A stretch of 64,000 bases of DNA from Hericium rajendrae (Eukaryota > Basidiomycota > Agaricomycetes > Russulales > Hericiaceae), in contig CM065889.1 in NCBI GenBank assembly GCA_033439255.1, forward strand, positions 2,108,001-2,172,000, read 5' to 3'. A program made the position numbers and the translations under genes. How positions within the stretch are numbered: the first letter of the stretch is position 1; the number at the start of each line of letters is the position of its first letter. Below are positions 21,136 to 34,183 of the stretch, one piece after another. The notes under the pieces were generated by a model. It was not told the origin of the DNA. It did not search any database and saw only the letters and a program-made list of their open reading frames with translations.

Positions 21136-23629
21136 CTAGCGGCCGGCCTCCAAATCAACCTCCTCCGTCCCTCGCCCCCACCCATTTCCCTCCCCTTCAT
21201 ACCGTCCTTCCCCATCGTCTTCCAGCATCCCCGGGTTGATCTCTCGCTTGTCCTCCGTTGCAACCGCGTGTGGCTCCACCCACGAGTATCCCGCAGGCCG
21301 GCATAGCACATCCGCAAGGTTTCGACGCCAGCTCCCGTGTCCGAACGGGTTTGGCGGCGCAGGGCCGGGCACCAACGACTTGTGCGCTTGGTTTCGAATC
21401 TGCAATCACAAGATGTACTCCATCAGCAACACGAAACAGACATCAACTATGCGCGAGCCAACGTGACGAGCATAAGAATTGCTCCGGGACAAGCCTCACG
21501 ACCAGACAGGGAATCCTAACAGCCAACCCACCTGTTCGATCGTCGTAACATTGAGAATTAGTAACTGCAAAAACCAATCAGCAAGCAACCACAGTATACA
21601 CAATAGAGCAACTAACCCGCATGTGATAGGATAACAGAGCGGCAACAGGCCAAACGACGACAATCGACAAGCTGAACACAACTGCACTCCCTGCAGCCTC
21701 GTTCAGTGCATGGCTAAAGTCGACATGGTCCCGGCGGGTCACGAGATAGATATGCAAGGCGGATGTGACAATAACTAGACATAACGTTAGAGTCTGCACA
21801 CCGATCCGCGCGTCAGATGAGCGACGTCTCGCGAAGAATAACGGAGGTACACACCGCGGAAGTAATAAATGCAAAAAAATAGGTATAGTTGCGTCGTCCA
21901 ACACAATTGTTTACCCACTGGCAATGGTGATCACATCCGTCCACACAATTATCGCACTGAAATGACCGCATGAGCTGCATTCCGAAGATGACTAATTAAA
22001 AGTCTCACCATCTTACAATGGCTAGAACGCGGGGGTCGGTACGTTTGACATGTTGGGCAATATTTGACGCGCACACTTCGAAATTCGACCGATGAATAGG
22101 AGTAAGGGTTGCAAATATTGATACTCACACGCCAGCGCGCACTTTGAGATCCCGGGGTAACGGAGCACGAGTACCCCCGTCCGAAGGCGAAGTAGATGGG
22201 TAAGGTGGATCAAGATCAAGATTCCGAGGAAGGATCCCTGGATCTCGAAAAGCCTGTCAGAGACAATCTCGTCAGCAGTCAAGCCACACCAAACTAATCC
22301 TGTACGTACCGTCGTAAGCATTGTCGAAACCGTAAGGAGACACATGTAAGCGCCGACAATCGCGACGGCTGGGCTCTCGTGATGCCACCACCACACGCAA
22401 GTCGTCCCAAACCACGTCCCAGCAATGCCGAACACGACGATAAGCGACCCTATGAAGGCCCATGGGCTATCGCCACCGGTAAGAAACCGCCCTCGACAGA
22501 GAAAGCGGTTACGCGACGGATGCTCCTCGTAGTTCCGAATAGCGCGTCTTTTCTTCGGATCGGCGCGCGGCACTGCTGAAAGAGAACCATCTTCTGGTGG
22601 GCGTGAGATGAAATTGGTTGAAGGCGACCGTCGCAAGTGCAGAGGCGGTGACGAGGACGACTTGTAACGCGACGTCAAATCGTCGTCAAAATGTTTCGTC
22701 TCAAACGTCGGACGCCCATTACTTTGCGAAATAGGCGACAACGCGCCGTCTGCGCCCCGAGGGTTCGGCGAGGTGCTCGGGCTGCCCATGGAGAGGGAGC
22801 GCCGCACGGACTCAAGGCTGATTCCGAGCTTGAATTTCTCCACGCTATTGCGCACCAGCGCGCCGGCAGATACGGTTCCTTGGCTGGATTTCGCTCCGCT
22901 CCGCTCCGACATATTCCTTGTAACAGAAGGCTTCGAGTTGGATGTGGTCGTGGATGCCGCACGCGCACGCCCTCCGCCAATGGGGAGCAGAGGCTCGCGG
23001 CTGTACTTGGTATGCTTCGTCGACAGTTGGCGCGGCATGTCCTCAGCGGTGGATGTGCGGGATATGCGCCCGGTGGCAGAGAACGCGTGTTCAGATGGTA
23101 AATGGGGCATACTTCCCGACGCATCAGAATCGTAGATGACATCCTGAGTCAACGGGTGCAGCTGGAAAGAGAAGCTCTGGTCGATGGGCGAATGTGGTCC
23201 TCCGGAAGATGCGGCAGAATGGGGACGTGGTGGGACAGAATATGGACCCGGTGAGGGCTGATTGGGGCGTGAGGGACGGAAGAAGGATGCAGAGGGGAGA
23301 ATACCCCCGGCATGCGTTGAGCTGCCCGCCGGTGCAGAAATGGGGGGAGCGAAACTTCTTTTAGTTGGCGATTGGGGGGACTGAGGATCGGTGAGGAGAG
23401 GGAGAGAAGGACGGGGCTTGGACGTAGTGGAAAAGTTGGAGCCAGTGCGCGCATGCGAGTGCAGCTTCGAGGTGCTGTTGCTGCCACTACGAAGACGACC
23501 GGGACCTGTAACGCTTTCAAATCTGGTAGAGATTCCGACAGAAGAAAGGGTCGAGGGGAGTTGTGAGGGTCGGTGGGCGGGGTTAACGGTGGGCACGGAG
23601 GCGGAGTAGGGTAAAGAGTGTGAGGCCAT
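21136..23629 (-). CDS. ERF2: DHHC palmitoyltransferase, Erf2-like
   Basis: Transfers palmitate to protein cysteines (Ras in yeast) at endomembranes. Start at 23629 (MASHSLPY). About 350 disordered residues precede a membrane pair ([20 protein letters not shown] and [18 protein letters not shown]). The catalytic cysteine-rich domain is encoded by later exons: [18 protein letters not shown] at about 21925, containing the DHHC motif, followed by two more membrane segments ([11 protein letters not shown] and [20 protein letters not shown]) and the family-typical [12 protein letters not shown] block. The C-terminus is acidic and Gly-rich. Several introns in 21400-22400; precise borders not all resolved. 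Fungal Erf2 proteins share this long N-terminus and four-helix layout. Confidence 0.85.
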
Positions 23630-23914
23630 GTCGACCTAGAAAATCACTTTACAAGAAGCAGTTAAACCGATATCAAGAAGCAATAAGAAAAGTGGAACAC
23701 AGAAAGAGGCGGGTGGTGCTGTGGGGGTATCACGGTAAGGGGAGGTAGCGGTGTAGACTCAACGAGTCGTTCACTGCCTTACAAGCAAGCATGGCGCCGC
23801 AAGCGCGCCTCGGTACATAGCGCTTTGGCTTTATTTACTCAACTCCCCATTCTCGACAACGAATCACCGAGACATACAGTACACAAGTTTACGACCATTA
23901 CTCTCGCTTCCTCT

Positions 23915-25234
23915 TTACTCCCCCCCAGTCACACCTTTGTCTTTATTGCGCTGATGCCTCACAATCCACTCCCTGATAAACGTGCTGCTCATCTTCGTCT
24001 GCCGCATTAGCTCCAAGTCCTCCTCGTCAAGCCGTGCAGAATTATGCGAGATCACGTCGATGACAAATGTCTGCAGGGGTGGTAGCGACTTCTCCATGCG
24101 ATGCCGATCTACTGTGAGAGTCGAACCAGGGTAAATACATGACATTGAGATGGCATGCTCAGTCCACATACTCGCTTCACCGCCAGAAAGGGTCTCCCGG
24201 CTCACCACCAGAGCTTGAATATTGGGATCCCAGCCAGTTGGCCCATATACATCGTTTATAGGCACGATGTCGTAGATGAGGCCGGGCTTGAACAGCTCTA
24301 AGAATTGTCGAACCCGTTGCATTCGTGTCTCAAGCGATTCCAATATGTGCTTGTTCGCCTTCTTTTGGAGGAGCGATTCATCTAGATATTCATGATGTAT
24401 CTAGTGGCACATGACAATGGAGATATTTGACAAACCTGTTACGCCAACAATAAGCTTCTCCTCGGCAATCCAGGCAGCCATGCTGAGGAGTATCTTATGC
24501 CCGGCATGAAGGTGATCAAACGTCCCGCCTACGGCAACCACGGGGAATGCGGATGGTTCCTCATCAAATGTGGGTGAAAGGGTAGGCGAAAGAGGTGCAT
24601 GCTGAGGAGTCTCTGATGTCTGTTCTCCGGGAATGTGCCATGATGTTCGCAGAGAGGCTATGGACTGAGGCAGCGGTGCAGGGATACAGTCTGATGAAGC
24701 TCTATGCCTGAGGTATTAGATGCGGACGAGAACATAGCACGTACCTCCCTCTATTCGGAATACCATCTCCACTCCCTTTGCAACGTCCTCTTCGAGATCG
24801 TCGTCCGTGCCTCTTAGGAGCACATCGACATCCAGAAGCACCTTGTCCATGTCCTGCGCAACCTTGGTTGCCTGCACGTAGACATATGTCAATAGCCTCT
24901 GCACCTCATCCCATTTCGTTGTATGCGAGATGCCCGAGCTAGACCTGTTAGTCCCTGTTGAGTCGGTGCTATTTCTTCTGGCTGCAGTAGGACTGGGTGA
25001 CTTTCGCGGCGCATTAAACAAGCGGGAGAACAGGACTATTATAAGGCGATCGCGAGTTGCCCTAGTTGCGCTAGTGATCACTGGTGCAAGGAAATGAGGG
25101 ATCTGGAGGTCAGTGATAGTTGCGAGAAGAGCGGCGCAGCCAACAGCCGAGTTCGGGATGGGCATGTTGACATTATGTTCAGCATGGGCTGTACATAGCG
25201 GCGATGGAAGAAAAAGACGAGCTGGCCGCTCCAT
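23915..25234 (-). CDS. CAB4: Phosphopantetheine adenylyltransferase (CoA synthesis)
   Basis: Catalyses ATP + 4'-phosphopantetheine to dephospho-CoA, the fourth CoA step. The nucleotidyltransferase signature is seen as [15 protein letters not shown] (about 24540-24490), with the T/HxxH element DHLHAGH. It is followed by [22 protein letters not shown] across an intron (24436 to 24381) and by the [19 protein letters not shown] and [12 protein letters not shown] blocks. The last exon ends with SSTFIREWI and a stop at 23915. Start at 25234 (MERPARLF) rather than the upstream 25297. The N-terminal half is a fungal extension of unknown role. Only the intron near 24720 is unresolved: the visible donor and acceptor do not keep frame. 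Confidence 0.85.
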
Positions 25235-25561
25235 GGTCAAATGCTGGCCGAGGCATAACCAGGAGTTAGGGGAGGCGTTCGACCGAAGTGCAGTCACTGC
25301 AGTGCTAGAAGGGCGTAGACCGTCTCGGACTACTACGATCGCCCCGGGTAAGTGCCATCATGGGATCTGTCACAGCGTCCGCATAATACAGTACAGTATT
25401 GCGCTTGTTCCATGGACCGGCGTCATCAAAAGTCGTCATCATTTCGTAACAAGTCGCCAACAAGCACATATGCAAATACATACACGTCCAGTAAATAAGC
25501 CTAATATAAATCACAGTCCGTGCCTAGAAAATCACAAGTCAACACAATGATCCATCAATCG

Positions 25562-27397
25562 CTATGTTCGCGTGCGGGGAGAAATCCTGCTACAGTGCAG
25601 ATCCTTGACGTCGAAGAATGTACTGAACCCAAAGGAGATAAAAAGGAGGCACGCGCCAGCCGAGGCCACATTGTACATGTTGCACCTGGCAGAGCGATGT
25701 AAGTCCATAAAAATCACTCAAGAGAATCCAAATATTTACCAGCCCTTGAACCCTCCAACTGGACACTTCTCCTCGATAAGAATCCACCCAAACTCCACAG
25801 CCCATGCAATCAGGGCTGTGATGTCGAAGAATAAAACCCATTTCAGTTCCTTTCGTGCCCGCTTCCACTGCTCCTCTAGTGCCAGCGCTTGAAACACATT
25901 TCGCCGCTTCGGCCGCCGCCCAATCTGGCCAGAAGACACGGCCGAGGAATATTCATCGCCATTCCCGGCCAACTCTCCGTCGTCCTGGTCCACGCCATGG
26001 CTGCCCTGGTTAAACATAGTCGGATCGATGATGAGATTGACCTGTACAGGTTCTGCCTGGCCAACAGTCTTATTTTTCCTCCTTTTCTTTTGCTGAGTAC
26101 CTGGAAAAGCTTGAACGGGAAGAACCACGGGACCTAGGCCGTTTATAGAACCATCCGGACTCATTCGTCGTCCTGAGAAACATGGTCGGATACAAAAGAC
26201 GTATGCCAACGCGAGGAACGTAATCGCAGACAGGATATAGAGGGTAAATGTTTGCGGTTTTCCTTGGGGAGGAGGGGGCGTAGGAGGTTTGATTGCCTAT
26301 AAATGCTTCCATGAGCATCTTATGACCTGAATGAAGTCGCAAGAGAACAAATTCACCAAGGCAGCATAGATAGAGGTTACAGCCACTGCAAAAGACATCA
26401 GCCCCTCGAAGAGTCTGACTGCCGTCCTTTTTTGGGGCCCCTGGGTGATCATCCTGCCTTTGAGATCCACGCTTCCGACCAGCTTCTCTTCTTGCTCTTC
26501 CTCGTTTGCCTCTTTAGTCCCAAACTCCTGCTCTAGCATTCGCATCCTTTCCGCTTTCATACCCCCATCAATGGGTGACGCATATGCCGGTGGATCCGTG
26601 TCAGACCACGGGAGAATATCAAAAGATGGATCTGGCATATTGGAATATGGAGAAAAATGGCCAGTAACACCAGGCAATACGTCTGCATTAGCAGTGGCAT
26701 ACGTCGGGTCAAAGAACGCGGGTTGTAACATTTCCATGGATGGGTGTGCCTTGTAGCTTTGCTTCTGCTGTTGCGTATACCAATTGCGCGACCAGGCAGG
26801 GAAGTGCGAGATGTTAATCTCGGAGTGAGCGCCTAGCGCACGCTCCGAGGCCGATTGTACGGCGGTAGGCAGAAGAGGCTGGTAACGAGAGGTCCTCTGT
26901 GACGAAGGATGATGCGAGAGTGGGGAGGGAACAGAAATTGGACGGCGTTCCGGCACTGCATAGGATGCGAAGGATGCATGGGAATGGGAAGCACTGGAGA
27001 GCGTAGGGGATTGGACGAGCGAAGGGGCTTGCAGCGAGTCCTGGCTATTTACAGAAAATGGGCGCATTGGCGGCGGAGATGGTGGATATTCAGGATACGG
27101 ACGGAACGACGCTGGCTGGGCGAGGCTTAATGCCATATCCACTGGAGAGAGAGGATCGCGGAGCATGTCGGCATAGTCTGCTAGGTCAAGCGCTTCCACA
27201 GAGTGATCGCTCGCTTCGTGACGTCGACTCTGGTATTGTGCTGAGGCCCAATGCACATTTGTGATATTGTTGGGTGTCCGCTGGTATCGCAAGGACTGTG
27301 TGGAAGGAAGCGGGTCCTCTGGATCGGGAGACCATGGGCGAGGCCGGAAATGAGAAGGGGGTGGTGGGGTATCTAATCTGTGCTGTGGGGAATACAT
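25562..27397 (-). CDS. Conserved fungal multi-pass membrane protein, function unknown
   Basis: Three exons: 27397-26357, 26296-25740, 25685-25562; joined frame 573 residues. The N-terminal 300 residues are Pro/Ser-rich and disordered. Four hydrophobic segments follow: GLMSFAVAVTSIYAALV, TLYILSAITFLALAYVFCI, WVLFFDITALIAWAVEFGWI and, in the last exon, a segment from VASAGACLL to FFDV. The last intron has a GGCTG/GTAAAT donor and a CCAG acceptor, giving G-W-C in frame; without splicing the protein would lose its final membrane segment. Its start lies 165 bp from that of ALG3 on the other strand, suggesting a shared promoter. I do not recognise the family. Confidence 0.75.
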
Positions 27398-27561
27398 ACT
27401 ATTATGAAAGTCGTGCGTTCTTTAGAAAGGTCGTGACGGATAGAAGAGTAGGAACAAGTCGCTGGTCAGCTAGAGACCAACTCGAGAAAAGGCACAAGAA
27501 AAGCCTCAGGCTTAGGCTAAGTGCTGTGATCATATCAGGGATCCATAAAAGGAAATGTGGT

Positions 27562-29109
27562 ATGTCGACCAGGTGCTTTCGCAAGAGCTTCGTGTCCGCG
27601 CCGATCATGTCCTTCGCGCTCGCTGTCTCCGCTGCACATGCTTTACGACATCTGCTCACAGACCCTCAGTACTTCTGGACTCTTGCTTGTCTCGTTATCG
27701 TCGGAGATGCTTTGCTCACTCAACTCATCATCCGCTTCGTGCCATGTACGTCTCGATCTCACGAGTGGTGGTTCTCGCTAACTTGCTGCAGACACAGAAA
27801 TCGACTGGAAGACGTACATGTACCACATAACATTGTATCTGAAAGGGGAGCGCAATTATTCCAACATCAGTGGGCCTACGGGTCCGCTTGTGTGAGTCAA
27901 CGAGTTTATTAGTGCCCTGCTGCATAAATTATAATCATTTCACAGGTATCCCGCCGGGCACGTCTACATCCATCAATTATTGTACAATTTAACCCAGTCC
28001 GGAGAAGACCTTCTTTCCGCGCAACAGATATACGCCGTTTTGTATGTGGCGTCTTTGGCTCTTGCGTGCGCCGTATACCGCAGCGCTGGTACCATGCCGA
28101 ATTGGGTGCTGTTGTTACTCCCGCTCAGCAAAAGAGTACATTCTATTTTCGTGCTTCGACTATTCAATGACTGCTGGGCTGTCGTGCTCACTCAACTCTC
28201 TATACTTGCCTACGTGCGAGGACTCGACAGCCTCGCCACTTTGCTGTTCAGGTAAGTACACGTTATTCTATTTCACCGTCAAACATATCATGTCAGCGAC
28301 CTCGTAGTGCAGCATTATCTGTGAAGATGTCCGTCTTCCTATATCTACCAGGAATCCTCGTCGTCCTTTTCAGACGCCGTGGACTGGTTAAAACATTACG
28401 CCTTCTCTTGACAATGGCTTCTGTACAGGCTGTCCTCGCTCTACCTTTCCTGCGCGAACATCCCAGGCCTTATCTGAAGAATGCATTCGACTTGTCTCGC
28501 ATATTTCTTTATAAATGGACCGTCAATTGGAGGTTTTTCTCTGAGGACACATTCCTCAATCCAGTCTTTGCTAGGACTCTATTGCTCGCCCATCTCTCGG
28601 TTTTGATCATATTTGGCTTGACAAGATGGTGTCAGAAGGACGGTGGCGTATTGGCTGTCCTGCTGAGGGGTCTGCGACGTCCTCAACAGCCACCAAGCCT
28701 CTCGCCCTTACTACCGGACGGTGAGTACCCCTCACAATGGGCATCTGTCATCCGAGTACTGATAACATGCACAGAAACGATAACTATCCTCTTCACCTCT
28801 AATCTGATCGGCATCTTATTCGCTCGGTCGCTTCACTACCAATTTTATTCCTGGTATGCTTGGCAGGTCCCTTTCCTTGCATGGAAGACACGCTATCCGA
28901 ACCTCGTGAAGTATGTCGTTCTGAGAGTCGTATTCTTCAGCTTACTAACGGTCGGCCACAGAATCCTGCTTTTGGGAGCCATCGAATACGCGTGGAACGT
29001 ATTTCCGTCGACAACCTTATCCTCTGCAGTATTGTGCTCGGCAAACGCGGTCATTTTGATTGGGGTGTGGTCCGGTGCTTCGACAGAAGAAAAACACAAG
29101 GCGAGCTGA
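27562..29109 (+). CDS. ALG3: Dol-P-Man:Man5GlcNAc2-PP-Dol alpha-1,3-mannosyltransferase
   Basis: ER membrane enzyme adding the first luminal mannose to the N-glycan precursor. Six exons: 27562-27745, 27792-27891, 27946-28251, 28308-28720, 28775-28910, 28962-29109; 428 residues. Family hallmarks: [12 protein letters not shown] across intron 1, [19 protein letters not shown] across intron 2, [24 protein letters not shown], and [16 protein letters not shown] after the last intron (branch CTTACTAAC). Multiple hydrophobic segments fit the GT58 family. Start chosen at 27562; an out-of-frame ATG lies 7 nt upstream at 27555. It converges with TRS130, stops 267 bp apart. Confidence 0.93.
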
Positions 29110-29376
29110 CCTTTCGGTCAGTGACACGCGATGCTGCATCCAGATGCAGACATTTGGCTACATTGGTGACGACTTTATAGCAAATAAACGGTTTTTACTA
29201 TCACGAAGTGCACCATATCATGACTTCCGCTTGTCGTTTGTAGACCAAAATGATGGGCAAGCGCGATACATGGTCGTAAGCCGAACTAAGGAGACTTGCG
29301 TAACACAAGTCAGAAGTCAGCCGGTGCCGAATGATTATGGACAAACGATGGTATAAGTTATCAAGACAACACGGCA

Positions 29377-32300
29377 CTAATCGAGCCCTTCTCCCATGCC
29401 GAGCACAAATGTGCTTCGGCCACCTCTGGGCATGACGAGGACTTTTTCTGCTCCGTGAACTTGATATGTCTCGGCATTTGGCAGAGAGAAGGATCCCATA
29501 GTCATTTCCCCTCCCAGGGGAAGAGCGGCGACGGAGACCTTCGGGAGCGGTAGCTCGCCGTGATGCAGAGCAATCAGAGTGATCGGTGCGGAGTACGTCT
29601 CGCCATCCTATCGCAACCATATTTCAGTCGATAGCACTTGTCCTGTCGAGATTGCCCATACCTTTGCCTCGAAATCACCGCGCTTTCTTCCACTCACCAA
29701 CCAATCCCGAACCATCTCTTCAACATCGAATCTCATTCTGTAGCTCTTCTTGTCGCCATTCGCATGTGGTCCCCAACGGCAAGAAGTTTCAATGGTCAGA
29801 AGGGCGGAGATAGGCTGTCCAGCATACACACGTGGAGACAGACTTGAAGCCTCCGTAGAAAAGGGCATGTGCAAAATTTGGATCCTCGCCGCAGCCAAAA
29901 TCTGGAAATTGGGGTACGTCTGATGCCCGAACCGAAGGAACAGTAAAAGAAACTGACATTCATGAGTGGAACATCAACAGGGATCTTGATCTCCCGCCAA
30001 GCACCACTATCTACATCCGGACGCCGTGTTTGGCCCAGAGTCTGAGTCAACCAGTCAGTCAGTAGCTTTCCTTCACAGTTTACGATTTACTACGGACCTC
30101 CAGCACGGAGCGAAGTGCATCATTCAGTCCTTCGTCCTGAATTGTGTTGGTGTTCGGGACTTGTAATTGCCCGGTAACGCCATAAATCTGCACCCATTTT
30201 ACGTCGCTTTCCAAGGCTTGTACGACGTGGTCGATCAGAGCGCTTCGTTGTGTCTGCAGGCCAGGCAGGTCCGAAAGAACTTTATCAACGGATTCCTCTA
30301 TAATTGATTCAACCTCTGACAATCCCACATGAGCAGGTATCTTATGCTCGGAGCTAGACACTCACCGTCACGCAACATTCGGTATCTGATGCAGAGCCAC
30401 AATGGATCTCGCACTTGAGGATCTATCAGTAAGCATGAAGGAGAGATAGGGCTGAAATATCTACCTTCCCCATGTTTCGACTTAAGCTCAAACAGGAAAT
30501 TTGCTGGCCTCGCCGGTGTCATTGTCTGTTAAGTAGATAAAACATCTCCCGCAAAAGTGAATCCAGACGGGAACCTACAGTTATTCTCCGCTGGTGTGGT
30601 TGTGCTCCCGATATCATGACGTTGTTGGACCCGTCGCCTATGGCTTCCAACCTCGCACCGGCAAGCCGTATATGCTGATAAGACGTGGTCGATATGGTGA
30701 ACCTGGATAATAATCTACAGAGAGTATGTATAGAACTCAGATAGCCGATTATCTGGCTTGCTCACCTGTCCCCGCGGAAAAATCCTGTACATTGACAGCA
30801 ACAGGTAAGGAAGTCGGAACCCTGCTTGTTGTCCATAGCGTCCGAGTGATGGAAGGCTGTGATGATGTATGATACTCCACAGATATATTGACATGCTATT
30901 CGAGCAGTGTTATAAGTCGACTAATAAGACTTAATGATGCGAACTCACTATAGCGTGCAGAGCTGAAGCGTCGCTGTGAGGGATCAGAACTGAAACACTG
31001 GCATCCTCAGGGATGTCTGATAGGACAATGCTGTCGCCTATTGCCTCTAATGACCCTGGACCTATAGATGGTGACTAAGGCGACATGGTCATAATCAGAA
31101 TCACTTACTGCCGGTGTCTATTTCTGCATCTGAAATCCGGAAATCGATCGCGGACGGCGATGTCAATGTAAACTTTGCCTGTGAAATGTGATTTCTTCCA
31201 GTTGACACTGCCATAAGCAAGGTGGGAGGAGTTCCAAGTTTGACTACGTGTGAATTAGCTATACTCATTCTTGGAATGACGGATAGTCTGCACGTACTAG
31301 AGCGGGGTCGGCGTATACGCACGTCAAAAGCGCGCAAATCTCTAGGAAGTCGAACGATAGTGGGCGCCTTCCTCGGGCGTACAGACCTTTTTTTTGATGA
31401 TGGGCTATCACGATGATTCCATTGGAAGTGCAGATGAGACATCCAGGCCTCACTCGAATCCACTAAAAACGTCCCTGATGATGCAGTCTGCTCCAGTTAC
31501 AACGAGCATTTACAGCAAAACATAAAGAAGACATACGGGGCAAAAGAGGATGACTGTTGATGTTCCGGACTTAAGAGTCTCCGTAGTTGAGGAGAACGTC
31601 AACCGCTCTGACTCTCGGCCAGCGAGAAAAAGGCGAATTTGGTTGATCGGTATGTCCTGCTTCTATTTGTGAGTCTGGTATAAGAAGAAACTCGTTAGGT
31701 AACTACTCACGCATGGCAGGCGGTTTTCTGCAGAGATATCAAGATATAATCCATCCTCTGATTCTGCTAGTCGAGCATTAGGGTTTGGGATACGGATCGT
31801 GATTGCAGGATGGTCCGCTTCGGTGAATTCTACGCTCCATGAGTCACTAAGATCGGACGACACAATTGAGAAGGTTGGCTACCTGTATCTATATTCCGAA
31901 CCGCGGCTCGAAGCGACTGCACGATATTTCCGACAAAAACAGTGTTGTCGCCCTCTTGCATAAGCAAATCTTTTCCCAGATCAGTTACATATGACCTGAG
32001 GAAAGACAACGTGACGTTGATCCATTGTTGATCCTTCGCGTTCTCCCCTTGATCATACGTTTGAATGGCCCGTGAAAGCATATACGATTCTAGAGAGCTC
32101 CATTTATATGGCGCATAATGTGCGGGAAGGGACGAATAGGTCTGCAAGGCCTGAGACAACCGGCCTCGATGCCTGGACGAGGTTAGTGCAAGGTCACGGC
32201 ACAACAAGTATAAGTAGACATACACGTCCAATGCTGCAAGGCTGCCATGCAACCTCAGTGCGAACTTCCGCCGGCCTGCCTTAGCATAAGACTCTATAGC

Positions 32301-33926
32301 CCTGTTTGAAAGAGCGATGTAGAGATCATAGAATGCTTCTTTGTCCCCGATAGAGGCCAATATGTCTGCTTTACTGATCTGGCGTGATGAGCGCTTTGAA
32401 GGCTCCTGGCCTTTGGCCGGAAGTGGCATGGAGAACGGCGGCTTTGATGGTAGATGGCCAGCTCCTATACCTATGATGTCGAGCTGTATGTCCATTAATC
32501 AAATAGCAGGCAAAAATCAGGTGACGTAGGTCTGCACCTGATGCCTTGCTAACTCTAGCAATTCGGCCTTTGCTGCACTAAATGACTGTTTACCAGAATT
32601 CTCAAGGGTTACGCCCTGAGCCCATGATTCCGTTTGCTCAACGACGCTCAGCGCAGAGGAATAGATCCATGATTCAATGAAAAATCGTGGTAAGATAACC
32701 TGAGAGTTCAATATCAATGACTATCTCCCGACGTGGACAGATGATCACATACCTCAACATCTCGTAACCTTTTTCCAAATGAGGTCAGGAACGAGGTTGC
32801 GCTATGACAAACCTCAGCTAATCGGCCTAATCTCCAAAGCAGAATGCATTGTCGTGCCAAGAGATAAATCCGAAAGTCGAACACAGTGATGGAATTGGCC
32901 AGAATCAAGTCCCGATATGGTTTCTTGTCTATGGAGAGGAGAGGCAGCGAATCGTCCTGGGGCCCGGCAACTATAAGTGTTCCAAACCAGGACAAGTTCC
33001 TTTCCCGCAAAACGTGGTTGAAAGACAGGTCGAGCTCATCGTATTGCATTAGGGCATCCTCAAACAGAGACATGCCCTCAAATGATGTTGCCAGACTCTC
33101 CTGAAAATAAAATAAAAAGTTAGCCGATAGACATTTAAAGAAATAGAATCTCAGTTGCCTTCAATATAAAAAATGTGCAGAAATTCCAGCCCGGCATTAG
33201 GCGTTGACTCTCGGAACGTTTGACCTCGTCCTCTCTCTGTGAAACGGCAGCATCGAATGCTGTCAAGATGCCGTCCTTAACCTTGGAAATCAGATCAGCC
33301 CATGCAGCTGGGTTATCTTGTCCCGTAGACCATGTAAGCTGGACACATCTGCAGAACGTGTCGCGAATAAGTTAGACAAAATGGGAGTAAAGAGGAAATT
33401 CGAGACCTATCGCGTTTGTCGACGTTGAAGTCAGCTCTGATTTTATCCAGAACTGACCCCTTCATCTGAAAGAATCCGCCTGCTGCCGTCTCTGCGCCGA
33501 CTTTGTTGACCTGCAAGATGATCCACTCTTGATTCTTGCGTTGATTGATAATAGCATGCCAGTCTTTGATCTGCTTTCGAACAGTTGTTCGGTACGCGTC
33601 ACTATCCTGGAGAAAGGCAGGCCTCAGTTACATGAACAATGATGGATGTAAGTATTTACCTCACAATGAACAATGTAGAGGTTCAGGAGAGGCTTCTCCA
33701 GTAGTGTAGAGGGGACCTGAGATGTAAGCTCGTCGCGAATGCTGTCAAAGGGGACCAGTTTCACGTCTAACTCCTGTATGGTCCTCACAGACGGGCGTGA
33801 AAGAGGCTTCCAGTGTATGCTCCGCAGTGGAAAGTGAGAAAGCAGAGCATTTTGAACATGCCTCCATTGGTCGGAGGATAGAAACGACTGGGACGAGGCG
33901 TAGGTGACGAGAACGTGGGACGACAT
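29377..33926 (-). CDS. TRS130: TRAPPII complex subunit Trs130 / TRAPPC10
   Basis: Part of the TRAPPII exchange factor for Ypt31/Rab11 in late-Golgi traffic. Start at 33926 (MSSHVLVTYASSQSFL). N-terminal blocks RSIHWKPLSRPSVRTIQEL, LLNLYIVHCE, QEWIILQVNKVG and GGFFQMKGSVLDKIRADFN match the TRAPPC10 family; DALMQYDELDLSFNHVL and YLLARQCILLWRLGR continue the helical repeat domain; late exons give a beta-rich C-terminus ending STFVLGMGEGLD with stop at 29377-29379. Many short introns; roughly 1,200 residues by span, not counted exactly. Its start lies 257 bp from that of RRP3 on the opposite strand. Confidence 0.88.
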
Positions 33927-34183
33927 TAATGGCCTTTGAGGTCAGGGTGAGACCTGGACAGGGTGAATCAGTGCATTCGATATGGAAGCTCAAGTAGCCT
34001 GGTCGAGTTGGTAGGGGAATACGAGCGTAATAATACTCGTCCTGCTTGCTTGTAGACACCGGCCCGCATCGGCGACGCTTACGTAACTAACTGATCTCTG
34101 CGACAATCTTGCAGGAATTGTCGAATTCTCTTCTGCATTTCACCGCTACCCCGCTACGTTGCAAAGGCCTTTGTTTGCTTGCA

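Noticed and set aside
29201-29620. 139-codon minus frame as the C-terminus of TRS130
   Set aside because: A different frame in the same place reads through TYSAPITLIALHHGEL to STFVLGMGEGLD and its stop at 29377, matching a beta-rich C-terminus.
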